Shown one piece after another: positions 1-8,928 of a stretch of DNA of 64,000 nucleotides. The stretch is from Maribacter sp. (GTDB lineage: Bacteria > Bacteroidota > Bacteroidia > Flavobacteriales > Flavobacteriaceae), in assembly GCA_024643345.1 (NCBI GenBank), contig JAHENB010000002.1, positions 151,465 to 215,464 of the forward strand. The letters are read 5' to 3'. Position numbers and translations under genes: made by a program. Each line of letters starts with the position of its first letter. The first letter of the stretch is position 1. The notes beneath the pieces were generated by a model. The model searched no databases and was not told the DNA's origin. It saw only the letters and a program-made list of their open reading frames with translations.

Positions 1-1
1 A

Positions 2-469
2 ATTCGTTTGAGAACTACGCGTGCCCTCACCAGGGACGATAAAGTCGTGGTAATCCCCAATCATATCTTTCTGACCAACAGTATCTATAATTATACCCAG
101 AACCATCCTTCCACAAGGGAATCGGTTAAGGTGGGCGTAGCATATGGCAGCAATGTTGGTTTAGTCACCAGAATTCTCGAAGATGTCGCAAATAATCAAA
201 AAGGAATACTAAAAAACCCCAAACCCTTTGTGCAATTTGATGATTTTGGAGATTCTGCCTTGATGTTCTCCCTCAATTTTTTTATCAACGATAGTTTTGG
301 GGATCCAAAATTAAAAAGTCAGATGCGATATGCCATAGATGCCAAGTTCAGGGAAAACAGTGTCGTAATTCCCTTTCCCCAGCGCGATGTGCACGTATAT
401 CAGCAAAGCCCGTTTCAACATACTGCGGTAGAAAACTCAACTGAGGAATGGGGATTGGGAGAGGATTGA
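2..469 (+). CDS. Mechanosensitive ion channel (MscS family), C-terminal part
   Basis: The reading frame is open from base 2, so the gene begins before the window; only about 155 C-terminal residues are present. The opening segment (LRTTRALTRDDKVVVIPNH) matches the beta domain that follows the pore helix in MscS channels, where a polar strand leads to the conserved IPN turn. The mixed alpha/beta C-terminal domain follows. MscS channels sit in the inner membrane and release solutes on hypo-osmotic shock. Transmembrane helices are not visible here, so channel size cannot be judged. The stop overlaps the next gene by 22 bases, which suggests co-transcription. Confidence 0.85.
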   Translation: MRLRTTRALTRDDKVVVIPNHIFLTNSIYNYTQNHPSTRESVKVGVAYGSNVGLVTRILEDVANNQKGILKNPKPFVQFDDFGDSALMFSLNFFINDSFGDPKLKSQMRYAIDAKFRENSVVIPFPQRDVHVYQQSPFQHTAVENSTEEWGLGED

Positions 470-1329
470 GGCTGGCATGTATATTTTCGTTCCTATTTGG
501 TGTAGTCCTCCTCAAAGCACAGACTCCCGATATATTTAGGGTTGAATACATGCTCATGCCAAAAAATGAGGCAGAGACCAGTTTATCACGAATTCGATTG
601 TTGGTCAATTTGCCCATAAAGGTAAAAGATTCGAACGCCATTATCATTGGGTCAGAATACAATCGCTTGCGCTATGATTTGCCGAAAAATAATCCGTTTG
701 GGGAAGAGGGCCTGACCAACTTCCATGTAGTGGATCTTCATATGGCCTATGTTTATAAGCACAGCAAGGACTGGAGATTCGTAGGAGTATTGACGCCTCG
801 ACTGGCCTCTACCTTAACCAACGGTATCGAGAACGGGGATTTTTCAATTAATGCCACCATAGGGGCGTTCAAGGACAGACAGGATATAGACAAGCCTATG
901 CGATTGGTTTTGGGAATATCCTATAATTCAACCGTGGCCCTGAGGATACCGCTTCCGGTAATATATTACGAAAAGCGGTTTCATCCGAAATGGACCTATG
1001 TAATTGGCGTGCCAAAAACCGGAATGAAATATCATTATAACGAAAAACACACTTTTCAAACCGAATTTATTTTAGATGGGTATTATGTGAACCTTCAGAA
1101 TACCACCGTGCTGCCCGATACGGGTATTGCCTCTTCCATATCCTCCTCGGCTGCACTGGTGACGCTTGGCTATCAATACAACATCACCAAAGTCATGGGC
1201 ATTTATTCATACTTTGGCCATACGGTACTGCAGTCTGGCGTTTTGAGGGATAAAAATAGAAACGATATATTTATTTTAAATGATAAGGCCAGCTTTTATT
1301 TCAGGACTGGTTTCAGAATTGGACTTTAA
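448..1329 (+). CDS. DUF6268-like outer-membrane beta-barrel protein
   Basis: A 293-residue protein with a signal peptide (hydrophobic residues 8-22, cleavage probably after LLKA) and then many alternating hydrophobic/polar strands ending in an aromatic C-terminal strand (FYFRTGFRIGL). This is the pattern of a small outer-membrane beta-barrel. The whole-protein pattern resembles the Bacteroidota family DUF6268, whose function is not known. The start overlaps the end of the MscS gene, and the response regulator follows 12 bases downstream, so the three are probably one transcript. Family assignment is from memory of the pattern, not from a search. Confidence 0.7.
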   Translation: MGIGRGLRLACIFSFLFGVVLLKAQTPDIFRVEYMLMPKNEAETSLSRIRLLVNLPIKVKDSNAIIIGSEYNRLRYDLPKNNPFGEEGLTNFHVVDLHMAYVYKHSKDWRFVGVLTPRLASTLTNGIENGDFSINATIGAFKDRQDIDKPMRLVLGISYNSTVALRIPLPVIYYEKRFHPKWTYVIGVPKTGMKYHYNEKHTFQTEFILDGYYVNLQNTTVLPDTGIASSISSSAALVTLGYQYNITKVMGIYSYFGHTVLQSGVLRDKNRNDIFILNDKASFYFRTGFRIGL

Positions 1330-1341
1330 AAAAGTAAAAAA

Positions 1342-2505
1342 ATGTCAAGAATATTGGTAATTGAAGATGAAGCGGCCATCAGAAGGGTTTTGGTGAAGAT
1401 TCTTTCTGAGGAAAACGAAAACTACACGGTAGAGGAGGCCGAAGATGGGCTGAGAGGTTTGGAGGCCATTAAAAACAATGATTTTGATCTGGTGCTCTGT
1501 GATATTAAGATGCCAAAAATGGATGGGGTCGAGGTATTGGAGGCGGCACGAAAATTTAAACCGGAAATACCCTTCATCATGATTTCGGGCCATGGCGACT
1601 TGGAGACCGCAGTAAGTACGATGAGGGCCGGTGCTTTCGACTATATTTCAAAACCGCCCGATTTGAATCGATTGCTCACCACGGTTCGCAACGCTTTGGA
1701 CCGAAAGGAACTTGTGGTCGAAAATATCATTCTTAAGAAAAAAGTTAGTAAAAACTATGAAATGGTGGGCCAGAGCGAGGAAATTGCCAAGATTAAGGAG
1801 ATGATCGAAAAAGTGGCGCCCACCGATGCCCGGGTCCTTATTACCGGGGATAATGGAACCGGCAAGGAATTGGTGGCCCATTGGATCCATGAAAAGAGCC
1901 AAAGGAGCAATACCTCTTTCATCGAAGTGAATTGCGCCGCCATTCCCTCGGAATTGATAGAAAGCGAATTGTTCGGTCATGTTAAGGGTGCCTTTACCTC
2001 TGCGGTCAAAGATCGGGCGGGTAAGTTTGAAACGGCCAACAATGGGACGATTTTTTTGGATGAGATCGGTGATATGAGCCTTTCTGCCCAGGCCAAAGTG
2101 CTTCGCGCCTTACAAGAGAATAAGATTTCGAGGGTGGGCAGCGATAAAGACATTAAGGTCGATGTCAGGGTAATCGCCGCAACAAATAAAGACCTGAAAA
2201 AGGAAATCCAGGAAGGCAGGTTTCGCGAAGATCTTTACCACCGTTTGGCCGTGATTTTGATCAAAGTACCTTCACTTAACGATAGGCGGGATGATATACC
2301 TATTTTGATCAACCATTTCACCGAAAAGATCGCTTCTGAACAAGGTATTGCCCCAAAGTTATTTTCACAGGGCGCTACAAAATTGTTGCAAGGTTATGAT
2401 TGGACCGGGAACATAAGGGAGCTTCGTAATGTGGTGGAGCGGCTGATTATTCTAGGTGGGAAAGAGGTAACCGAGAAAGATGTGAAATTGTTCGCCAGTA
2501 AATAA
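1342..2505 (+). CDS. Sigma-54-dependent response regulator lacking a C-terminal DNA-binding domain
   Basis: Residues 1-115 form a CheY-like receiver with acidic pocket EDE (8-10) and phosphorylatable D54 in LCDIKMPKMDG. Residues 140-365 form an NtrC-type AAA+ domain with Walker A GDNGTGKE (169-176), Walker B FLDE (238-241) and the C-terminal GNIRELRNVVERL segment. The sigma-54 contact loop reads GAFTSA (216-221) instead of the usual GAFTGA. The protein stops at residue 387, right after the AAA+ lid, so the Fis-type helix-turn-helix is missing. It may activate sigma-54 holoenzyme from solution or through a partner. No histidine kinase gene lies nearby. Confidence 0.93.
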   Translation: MSRILVIEDEAAIRRVLVKILSEENENYTVEEAEDGLRGLEAIKNNDFDLVLCDIKMPKMDGVEVLEAARKFKPEIPFIMISGHGDLETAVSTMRAGAFDYISKPPDLNRLLTTVRNALDRKELVVENIILKKKVSKNYEMVGQSEEIAKIKEMIEKVAPTDARVLITGDNGTGKELVAHWIHEKSQRSNTSFIEVNCAAIPSELIESELFGHVKGAFTSAVKDRAGKFETANNGTIFLDEIGDMSLSAQAKVLRALQENKISRVGSDKDIKVDVRVIAATNKDLKKEIQEGRFREDLYHRLAVILIKVPSLNDRRDDIPILINHFTEKIASEQGIAPKLFSQGATKLLQGYDWTGNIRELRNVVERLIILGGKEVTEKDVKLFASK

Positions 2506-2557
2506 GGGTCAATTCAATTACAACGGCAATTTTTTTTCAACCTAAGAATAGACCGGC

Positions 2558-3271
2558 TTACTTGCCGGCAAGATTGTTTTGTGAGCAATCGCCGATTTGT
2601 TCCAAGGCCTCCGCCGTAATTTGTTGCGTTTTCAGATGATAATACTTTTTTCCTTCGGTTTGATTGGGATTTAATAGTTCTTTTTCACTGTGTTGGTAAA
2701 TCCGTTCGGCAAAAGCACGGGCTTCTTTACAATTAACGGTGCGTACCACCTTGTTCAGTGACTCCCTGTAACTTCCCAAGGAAATATCGATTCTTTCCTG
2801 CAAAAAACGATTTTCCATCAGAATTTCAGGGGTATTGGCCCCTGTGTCGTCACTGTTCATTGAGAGCATGGCTTTCTTGGGTTTCGCCAAATGCCCTTCA
2901 TGCTGTTCCAATGCTTCGATGCTCCCTTTTGTGTTTTTCAAAGACTTGTTGAGCAGTTCCTTTGAACCCTTTAAAGTGCTTTCCTTGGTGGCTCTTTTGA
3001 GTAAATGTGAACTTTCCTCAATACCGATGGCAGCATGGTCGCAACCGCAATCCTCCAGCTGTTTTTTTGATTTTTCAATGCCATCCAGGGCCTTATAAGT
3101 AAAATACCTTACCAAACTAAGGTCGTTTTGGGAAATGGCCTTTTCAATCTGTGTTTTGATGTAATTGATGTTTGAACCTGAATATTCGCAGGCCTCACTT
3201 GCTTTGAACGCAAAGAGGAGAAAAATGGAGAAAGCAAGGCCAATAAACCGCAACGTTTTCACTGTATGCAT
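2558..3271 (-). CDS. Exported protein of unknown function
   Basis: Not recognised. The 237-residue product starts with a signal peptide (hydrophobic residues 8-24, cleavage near KASEA). The mature part is rich in helix-forming and charged residues and has cysteines in four places: just after the signal, in DCGCDHA, in VNCKEA and in GDCSQN. They could form disulfides in the periplasm. It is transcribed towards the response regulator gene and is divergent from ppk2. A 12-base palindrome (CTTGCCGGCAAG) lies over its last codons. Confidence 0.65.
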   Translation of the reverse strand: MHTVKTLRFIGLAFSIFLLFAFKASEACEYSGSNINYIKTQIEKAISQNDLSLVRYFTYKALDGIEKSKKQLEDCGCDHAAIGIEESSHLLKRATKESTLKGSKELLNKSLKNTKGSIEALEQHEGHLAKPKKAMLSMNSDDTGANTPEILMENRFLQERIDISLGSYRESLNKVVRTVNCKEARAFAERIYQHSEKELLNPNQTEGKKYYHLKTQQITAEALEQIGDCSQNNLAGK

Positions 3272-3457
3272 AATTAGGGGTAAAATTTGGGATTTTACAA
3301 TTCAAAGTTACGCAACGAGACCATCGTAGTTCCCATCTTTTCGATACATGGCAGCCATGTTCGTATAAATTGGATAAAGGGAAAGTTTCAATTGGTGAAC
3401 GGCCATTTTTATTAACAAATCGTACCGTTAAACGATAAAATAATTTATATTCCCCAC

Positions 3458-4342
3458 ATGATTAAAGCAGATATCTCTAAGTATCGGGTAAATGAAGTTA
3501 AAAAACTGTCCGAGCGCCCAACGTATGAAGACTTTGGCAAGTCCGAGAACAAACTCGAAAACGAACTGATAAAAACAAGGTGCATCTTGGGAGAATTTCA
3601 GGATGTCCTATACGCGCATGGGAAATATAGCGTGCTCATATGTCTTCAGGGAATGGATTCTGCGGGAAAGGACAGCCTCATTAGGGAAGTCTTTAAAGAT
3701 TTCAACATCAGCGGGGTTGAGGTAACGAGTTTTAAAGTCCCGACAGATCTGGAATTAAAACACAACTATCTCTGGAGGCATTACATTGCCTTGCCCGCAA
3801 AAGGTAAATTCGGTGTATTCAACCGCACCCATTACGAAAATGTATTGGTCACCCGGGTACATCCGCAATATATCATGGCGGAGAACATTCCAGGAATACA
3901 TCAAGTGAGCGACATCGACCAAAAGTTCTGGGACAAGCGTTTTGAGCAGATTGTCAACTTCGAACAACATCTTGCCGAGCATGGGACTTTGATTTTTAAG
4001 TTCTTCCTTCACCTTTCCAGGGAAGAGCAGCGTAAACGGCTCTTAAGGCGGCTTGAAAAAAGGGTGAAGAACTGGAAATTTTCTCCAGATGATCTCGAAG
4101 AACGTGAATTATGGGATTCCTACCAAAAATACTATGAAGAGGCCATTAATCGCACTTCAACTCCCCAGGCCCCATGGTTTGTGATTCCTGCCGACAATAA
4201 GACCGCCTCGCGTTTGATCGTCACTTCTATTTTATTGCAGGAATTGACCCAGTTCAAAGACATCAAGGAACCTGAGTTGAGCGACAAGGTAAAAGCCAAT
4301 CTTGAATATTATAAAGAATTATTGGAAAAAGGAAAGGTATGA
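3458..4342 (+). CDS. PPK2-family polyphosphate kinase
   Basis: A single-domain PPK2 protein of 294 residues, the usual length for one-domain members. It carries the Walker A-like loop GMDSAGKD (65-72), the basic lid region (FNRTHYENVLVTRVHP and RKRLLRRLEKRVKNWKFS) and the conserved segment ending in APWFVIPADNK. PPK2 enzymes transfer phosphate between inorganic polyphosphate and nucleoside mono- or diphosphates; which nucleotide is used cannot be read from sequence alone. The stop codon overlaps the start of the next gene as ATGA, a translational-coupling arrangement. Confidence 0.92.
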   Translation: MIKADISKYRVNEVKKLSERPTYEDFGKSENKLENELIKTRCILGEFQDVLYAHGKYSVLICLQGMDSAGKDSLIREVFKDFNISGVEVTSFKVPTDLELKHNYLWRHYIALPAKGKFGVFNRTHYENVLVTRVHPQYIMAENIPGIHQVSDIDQKFWDKRFEQIVNFEQHLAEHGTLIFKFFLHLSREEQRKRLLRRLEKRVKNWKFSPDDLEERELWDSYQKYYEEAINRTSTPQAPWFVIPADNKTASRLIVTSILLQELTQFKDIKEPELSDKVKANLEYYKELLEKGKV

Positions 4343-5724
4343 AGAAATTGATGGTGTTGTTCATGTTATTGATCGCTGGGCATTGTTTTGGACAGGTCGA
4401 CGACCAAAAACAGATGAAGGCCTTTTTCGATGCCTCCCTTTCAGATGGCAAAGCCTACGATTGGCTCAATTATCTTTCCAATCAAATAGGGGGCAGGCTC
4501 TCGGGTTCGGTAGAGGCGCAGCAAGCGATAGATTATACCAAGGCTCAGCTCGATTCCCTTAAACTCGATCGGGTATGGCTGCAACCTGTGAAAGTGCCCA
4601 AATGGGTACGCGGGGCGCCTGAGTTCGCTTATATGGAAACCAGCCCCGGCATCACAACAAACTTGGCCATTTGTGCATTGGGCGGTTCCGTGGCAACGCC
4701 ATTGGGAGGCATTAAGGCCAATGTGATCGAGGTACAGGGGATACAGGAATTGCAGGATTTGGGCAGGGAAAAAATCGAAGGCAAAATCGTGTTTTTTAAC
4801 AGACCGATGGATCCAACCAAAATCAATACGTTCGAGGCCTATTCAGGCGCCGTAGATCAGCGTTCTTCCGGGGCTTCTGAAGCCTCTAAATTTGGGGCCT
4901 TGGGGGTAATAGTGAGGTCGATGAACCTCAGGCTGGATGATTTTCCGCATACGGGCTCCCTGAATTATGGCGATCTACCGATCGAGCAAAGAATTCCGGC
5001 CGCTGCAATTAGTACACAGGCAGCCAATCTGCTCAGTACTACCTTAAAGCTAAATCCCGATACCAAGGTTTATTTTAAACAGAATTGCAAAGATTTTGGG
5101 GAAGTTGATTCCTTCAATGTAATCGGGGAACTTAAAGGCAGTACTTATCCCAATGAAATTATGGTCATTGGTGGACATCTTGATTCCTGGGATCTGGGCG
5201 ATGGTTCCCATGATGACGGCGCTGGTTGTGTGCAGGCCATGGAAATACTTCGTTTATTCAAAACATTGGGACATCAACCGTTGAGGACCATTCGGGTGGT
5301 ACTTTTTATGAATGAGGAAAACGGACTTAAAGGGGGCAAGCAGTATGCCGAAATGGCCAAACAAAATAATGAAAAACATGTTTTTGCGCTCGAAAGCGAC
5401 TCCGGCGGTTTTACCCCCAGGGGTTTTACCTTTGATTGTTCCGAAAGCAATTTTAAAAAAGTTCAGGAATGGAAAGCGCTTTTCGATCCCTATCTGTTGC
5501 ATTATTTTACTAATGGTAAAGGCGGAGGAGCCGATATAGGACCCTTAAAGACCGATGGAATTGTTTTGGCCGGATTACGACCCGATACCCAGCGATATTT
5601 TGACCATCATCATGCAGCAAACGATACCTTCGAATTTGTGAACCAGCGTGAATTGCAATTGGGTGCGGGGGCCATGGCCTCTTTGGTATACCTGTTTGAT
5701 AAATATGGTGTGACACCGGAATAG
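4339..5724 (+). CDS. M28-family zinc aminopeptidase (carboxypeptidase Q-like), exported
   Basis: A 461-residue protein with signal peptide (residues 3-17, cleavage near GHCFG). Residues about 110-240 resemble the PA-type insert domain of M28 peptidases. The catalytic domain shows the expected metal and catalytic motifs in order: GGHLDSWDLGDGSHDDGAG, NEENGLKGG, ESDSGGF and FDHHHAANDT. It probably removes N-terminal residues from, or hydrolyses, small peptides in the periplasm. The start is set by the ATGA overlap with ppk2. The pairing of a polyphosphate kinase with a secreted peptidase has no obvious metabolic logic and may simply reflect operon packing. Confidence 0.9.
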   Translation: MKKLMVLFMLLIAGHCFGQVDDQKQMKAFFDASLSDGKAYDWLNYLSNQIGGRLSGSVEAQQAIDYTKAQLDSLKLDRVWLQPVKVPKWVRGAPEFAYMETSPGITTNLAICALGGSVATPLGGIKANVIEVQGIQELQDLGREKIEGKIVFFNRPMDPTKINTFEAYSGAVDQRSSGASEASKFGALGVIVRSMNLRLDDFPHTGSLNYGDLPIEQRIPAAAISTQAANLLSTTLKLNPDTKVYFKQNCKDFGEVDSFNVIGELKGSTYPNEIMVIGGHLDSWDLGDGSHDDGAGCVQAMEILRLFKTLGHQPLRTIRVVLFMNEENGLKGGKQYAEMAKQNNEKHVFALESDSGGFTPRGFTFDCSESNFKKVQEWKALFDPYLLHYFTNGKGGGADIGPLKTDGIVLAGLRPDTQRYFDHHHAANDTFEFVNQRELQLGAGAMASLVYLFDKYGVTPE

Positions 5725-5832
5725 CGCCTGAAGCATAAAGGTTTTGGCCCGAAGAATTCCCAACTTTCCGCCGATCGACTTTCATACTCCAAACAATTCC
5801 AGTATTTTTGCCGCTTATCAAAAACGAGCGCA

Positions 5833-6765
5833 ATGCAAGACGGAATATACGCCAAATTCAATACGACAAAAGGAGAGATTTTAGTGAAACTAACCCATGA
5901 CAAGACCCCGGGAACGGTGGGTAATTTTGTGGCTTTGGCCGAAGGCTTAAAGAAAAATACCATGAAACCGGAAGGAACACCATATTATGATGGATTGAAA
6001 TTCCATCGTGTGATTCCCGATTTTATGATTCAGGGGGGATGTCCAAAAGGAACAGGGACCGGAGACCCGGGATATAAATTTGATGACGAATTTCATCCAG
6101 ACCTAAAACATAGCGGACCGGGAGTCTTGTCAATGGCCAATTCCGGTCCGGGGACCAATGGCAGTCAGTTTTTCATCACACATGTGGCCACCCCTTGGCT
6201 AGACAATAAACATACCGTTTTCGGGCATGTAGCGGAAGGTCAGGAAGTCGTTGATGCAATTGCCCAAGACGATGTCATCAAGAGCCTCGAAATCTTAAGG
6301 GTCGGTGCAGCGGCCAAGGATTGGGATGCACTCGATGCTTTTGCTACTTTTGAAAGTACGAAGGCCAAAAGAATCGCGGCAGAAAGGGAAAAACAAAAAG
6401 AAGAATTGAACAAAGTTGCCGCCGGCTTCAATGAAACGGCAAGTGGTCTCAGATATAAAATCATCCAAAAAGGAAATGGTGCCAAGGCTGAAAAGGGCCA
6501 AGAAGTATCGGTGCACTATGAAGGTTCCTTGTTGAACGGTCAGGTTTTTGATTCTTCTTATAAGAGAAAACAACCCATTGATTTTCAATTAGGAGTAGGT
6601 ATGGTCATTCCGGGCTGGGATGAAGGAATCGAACTTCTTAAAGTAGGTGATAAGGCACGATTCGTGATACCATCGGATCTAGCCTATGGCAGCGCGGGGG
6701 CGGGCGGCGTCATTCCGCCAAATGCCACCCTGATTTTTGATGTGGAATTGATGGGCGTCAATTGA
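5833..6765 (+). CDS. Dual peptidyl-prolyl isomerase: cyclophilin-FKBP fusion
   Basis: Two complete, unrelated prolyl-isomerase folds in one 310-residue protein. Residues 5-155 are a cyclophilin with active-site [13 protein letters not shown] (57-69), GSQFFIT and the FGHV loop. Residues 160-200 form a charged helical linker rich in Lys/Glu. Residues 205-310 are an FKBP with [26 protein letters not shown] and a hydrophobic DLAYG loop. No signal peptide is visible, so it is probably cytosolic and aids protein folding. Such dual-family immunophilins are known from a few bacteria, including flavobacteria. A -7 box TATTTTTG lies at 5803-5810, and a strong terminator follows. Confidence 0.93.
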   Translation: MQDGIYAKFNTTKGEILVKLTHDKTPGTVGNFVALAEGLKKNTMKPEGTPYYDGLKFHRVIPDFMIQGGCPKGTGTGDPGYKFDDEFHPDLKHSGPGVLSMANSGPGTNGSQFFITHVATPWLDNKHTVFGHVAEGQEVVDAIAQDDVIKSLEILRVGAAAKDWDALDAFATFESTKAKRIAAEREKQKEELNKVAAGFNETASGLRYKIIQKGNGAKAEKGQEVSVHYEGSLLNGQVFDSSYKRKQPIDFQLGVGMVIPGWDEGIELLKVGDKARFVIPSDLAYGSAGAGGVIPPNATLIFDVELMGVN

Positions 6766-6808
6766 GGTTGGTCAGAAACCATCTCTATTTTTAAGAAACC
6801 ATTATTAA

Positions 6809-6840
6809 AAAAACACCTTCTCATCGAAGGTGTTTTTTTT
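6809..6840 (+). terminator. Rho-independent terminator of the cyclophilin-FKBP gene
   Basis: An inverted repeat AACACCTTC / GAAGGTGTT with a five-base loop (TCATC) is followed by a run of eight or more T. It lies 45 bases after the stop codon. Confidence 0.85.
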
Positions 6841-7673
6841 ATGTTGCCGCCAACCAAGCAACCGTTTATACATTTTCTTTATTTGATTTCGCATTGCCAT
6901 CAAGACTAATGAAGAGCAATATCAAATTAATCAAAACCAGGATCAATAGAATACTGAAAAAGGTAATCATCTTGGAATGCTGTTTTGGGCGGTATGCCTT
7001 TTAATTTCAAACAACCCATAAGTGAAAAACCCTACCATATATGTACACCTTAAGGGTTATCAATATCCATTGCGCTATAGCTAAGCAATAAAATATTTAG
7101 GGCAATCAGAGAAGTGAGTGTGCAAAAAAATAATCATGGAATCATTACTACAGGATGAAGATTGAAAATCATCTTGTTACAAACAAAAAAAATACATTTA
7201 AATTATATCATTGACCTAATTACCGAAGAAATCGCAATAAGAATCGTAGGAGGATAGCACTTCATCTTTTGTAAGCAAATTTTGATCTAAATCGATTGAA
7301 AGTATGAACGGCCTGCATTGGATAACCATGTCTTACAACATGAAAAAAAGGGAAACTCTGTGTGATGGGTCATTTTTTTTTGTACCCTGTACTAATGAGC
7401 AATAAAATGACATTAACGAATATTAAAATTGACATGATGGAAAAAAATGTAATCATTCCTGAACTTATATTTTAAAGATGAATAGCTTTAACAAAGGCAA
7501 ACCGATCAATAATCGCAATGTGTAGGGGAAATAAACTTTTATAAAATTCAAGATGCTTTTACGGGTATCTTGAAAAGGGGGAGGTGACTGATTTTATAAA
7601 AGATGTACAAAAGTACAAGGGTTGCGTTTAATTTACAAGAGGGTTCTGATTTTTTTGATTAAGGATTGTGTCC
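6841..7673. other. Long AT-rich intergenic region
   Basis: About 830 bases separate the cyclophilin-FKBP terminator from the cold-shock gene terminator. The region is AT-rich and closed by terminators pointing in from both sides. Apart from the candidate membrane peptide at 6866-6970 on the minus strand, I see no convincing ORF, tRNA, long inverted repeat or tandem repeat. A small RNA cannot be excluded by eye. Confidence 0.6.
6866..6970 (-). CDS. Candidate 34-residue single-span membrane peptide
   Basis: On the minus strand an ATG at 6970 opens a 34-codon ORF ending in TAA at 6866. It begins MITFFSILLILVLIN and continues hydrophobic to about residue 23, then has a short polar tail with Asp, Asn, Lys and Glu. 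The layout fits a small inner-membrane protein with a 20-residue helix and a charged C-terminus. There is no clear ribosome-binding site, which is usual in this group, and no clear promoter. It lies alone in the largest gap of the window. It could be chance in AT-rich DNA. Confidence 0.35.
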   Translation of the reverse strand: MITFFSILLILVLINLILLFISLDGNAKSNKENV

Positions 7674-7707
7674 GCAATAAAAAAAGCCCCGACAAACGTC
7701 GAGGCTT
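7674..7707 (-). terminator. Terminator of the cold-shock gene
   Basis: Read on the minus strand, AAGCCTCGAC and GTCGGGGCTT pair (one mismatch) around a four-base GTTT loop, followed by seven T. It lies 25 bases past the cold-shock gene stop. Confidence 0.8.
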
Positions 7708-7731
7708 CCTATTAAAAAAGTTTATGCGTTC

Positions 7732-7926
7732 CTAGTCTATAACTTTCACATTTACCGCGTTTAGTCCTTTTTTACCTTGTTGTAGTTCAAATTCTACAAC
7801 GTCACCTTCACGAATTTCGTCGATTAAACCGGAAATGTGTACAAAGTGATCTTCGCTTGAACCATCTTCAGTGATAAAGCCGTAACCTTTAGAATCATTG
7901 AAGAATTTTACTGTTCCTTTACTCAT
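7732..7926 (-). CDS. Cold-shock domain protein (CspA family)
   Basis: A 64-residue single cold-shock domain, full length for the family. It shows the RNP1 motif KGYGFI and the RNP2-like motif HFVHI, and the typical start GTVKFFNDSKGYGFI. Such proteins bind single-stranded RNA and DNA and melt RNA structure. The usual Phe/Val before FVH is His here. It is a stand-alone transcript with its own terminator and a -7 box upstream, and the leader appears short, unlike the long thermosensor leader of enterobacterial cspA. Confidence 0.95.
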   Translation of the reverse strand: MSKGTVKFFNDSKGYGFITEDGSSEDHFVHISGLIDEIREGDVVEFELQQGKKGLNAVNVKVID

Positions 7927-7955
7927 AATAAAAAAATTAAATATTAATTAAGCTG

Positions 7956-7963
7956 CAAATATA
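7956..7963 (-). promoter_or_regulatory. Bacteroidota-type -7 box for the cold-shock gene
   Basis: On the minus strand TATATTTG matches the TAnnTTTG -7 element. It lies about 30 bases before the start codon. The -33 TTG is not exact; the nearest match is TGG at 18 bases. Confidence 0.45.
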
Positions 7964-8098
7964 GTGTTAAATTTTTTAAACCCATGAGATTTGTCCCGAT
8001 AAATTAATTTTAGAATTCATCTCCTAAGGCATTCCTAAAACCAATAACACAGATTATTGCCATCGATTAGCTGAAAAAACTATTTCTTAATGAAATTT

Positions 8099-8737
8099 TT
8101 AGGTCGTAGGATCAGGTGTCATTCTTAGATAGGGCTTAATTTCTTCCACCCCTTTAGGAAAAATTTGTCTCGCATCCGATGTCGAAATGGACGGACTCAC
8201 AACAACATCTTGGCCATGTTCCCAATTGGCTGGGGTGGCTACCTTATGGTAAGCGGTAAGTTGCAGGGAGTCGATGACCCTAAGTAGTTCGTAGAAATTA
8301 CGGCCAGTGGAAGCAGGATAGGTTAGAATCAGTTTCACCGTTTTATCGGGGGCGATGATAAACACCGATCGTACGGTTAGATTATTGTCTGCCTTCGGAT
8401 GTATCATATCATATAGATCGGATACCTTTTTGTCCTCATCTGCGATGATCGGAAAATTAACGGTGGTATGTTGTACCTCATTGATATCCTTTATCCAAGC
8501 AGCATGTGAGATGGGCCCATCAACACTTAGCGCCAACATTTTAACGTTCCTTTTATCAAATTCTCCTTTGAATTTGGCAGCTGTTCCCAATTCGGTCGTA
8601 CAGACTGGGGTGAAGTCTGCGGGATGGGAGAAAAGAATCCCCCAACTATCTCCCAAATAATCATATAAATTAAGGGTTCCCATTGAACTGTTCGCGGTAA
8701 AATTAGGAGCGGTATCGCCCAAACGTATTGTTGCCAT
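8099..8737 (-). CDS. 1-Cys peroxiredoxin (Prx6 family)
   Basis: A 212-residue thioredoxin-fold peroxidase. The active site reads PADFTPVCTTE near residue 46, the Prx6-type PxxxTxxC motif. The long C-terminal region (RNFYELLRVIDSLQLTAYHKVATPANW) is characteristic of Prx6 proteins and forms the dimer-associated extension. It reduces hydrogen peroxide and alkyl hydroperoxides in the cytosol. It stands alone between divergent genes. AT-rich DNA lies upstream, without a clear promoter match. Confidence 0.93.
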   Translation of the reverse strand: MATIRLGDTAPNFTANSSMGTLNLYDYLGDSWGILFSHPADFTPVCTTELGTAAKFKGEFDKRNVKMLALSVDGPISHAAWIKDINEVQHTTVNFPIIADEDKKVSDLYDMIHPKADNNLTVRSVFIIAPDKTVKLILTYPASTGRNFYELLRVIDSLQLTAYHKVATPANWEHGQDVVVSPSISTSDARQIFPKGVEEIKPYLRMTPDPTT

Positions 8738-8928
8738 AGTAATGATTGTTTAGTTAATTTTTAATACCCTATAAATTTAGTAGATTAAATCTTAATTCTA
8801 TTTATTTAAGGTTAAAAAAGTATTAAAGTTTAATAGCTTTATTGGGAAAATAAGCCTTGTTTTAAACATTTGAAGACAGTTCTTAAAAAGTGGGTTAACT
8901 TTAATGGATTTTAATGATGGGAATTCTT

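Noticed and set aside
2561-2572. Palindrome CTTGCCGGCAAG at the end of the exported protein gene
   Set aside because: It could be a terminator, but no T-run follows on either strand, and it is within codons of the gene. Kept as a note only.
6910-7005. Plus-strand 31-codon frame in the long gap
   Set aside because: Basic and cysteine-containing with no membrane or domain pattern; the opposite-strand frame is the more credible of the two.
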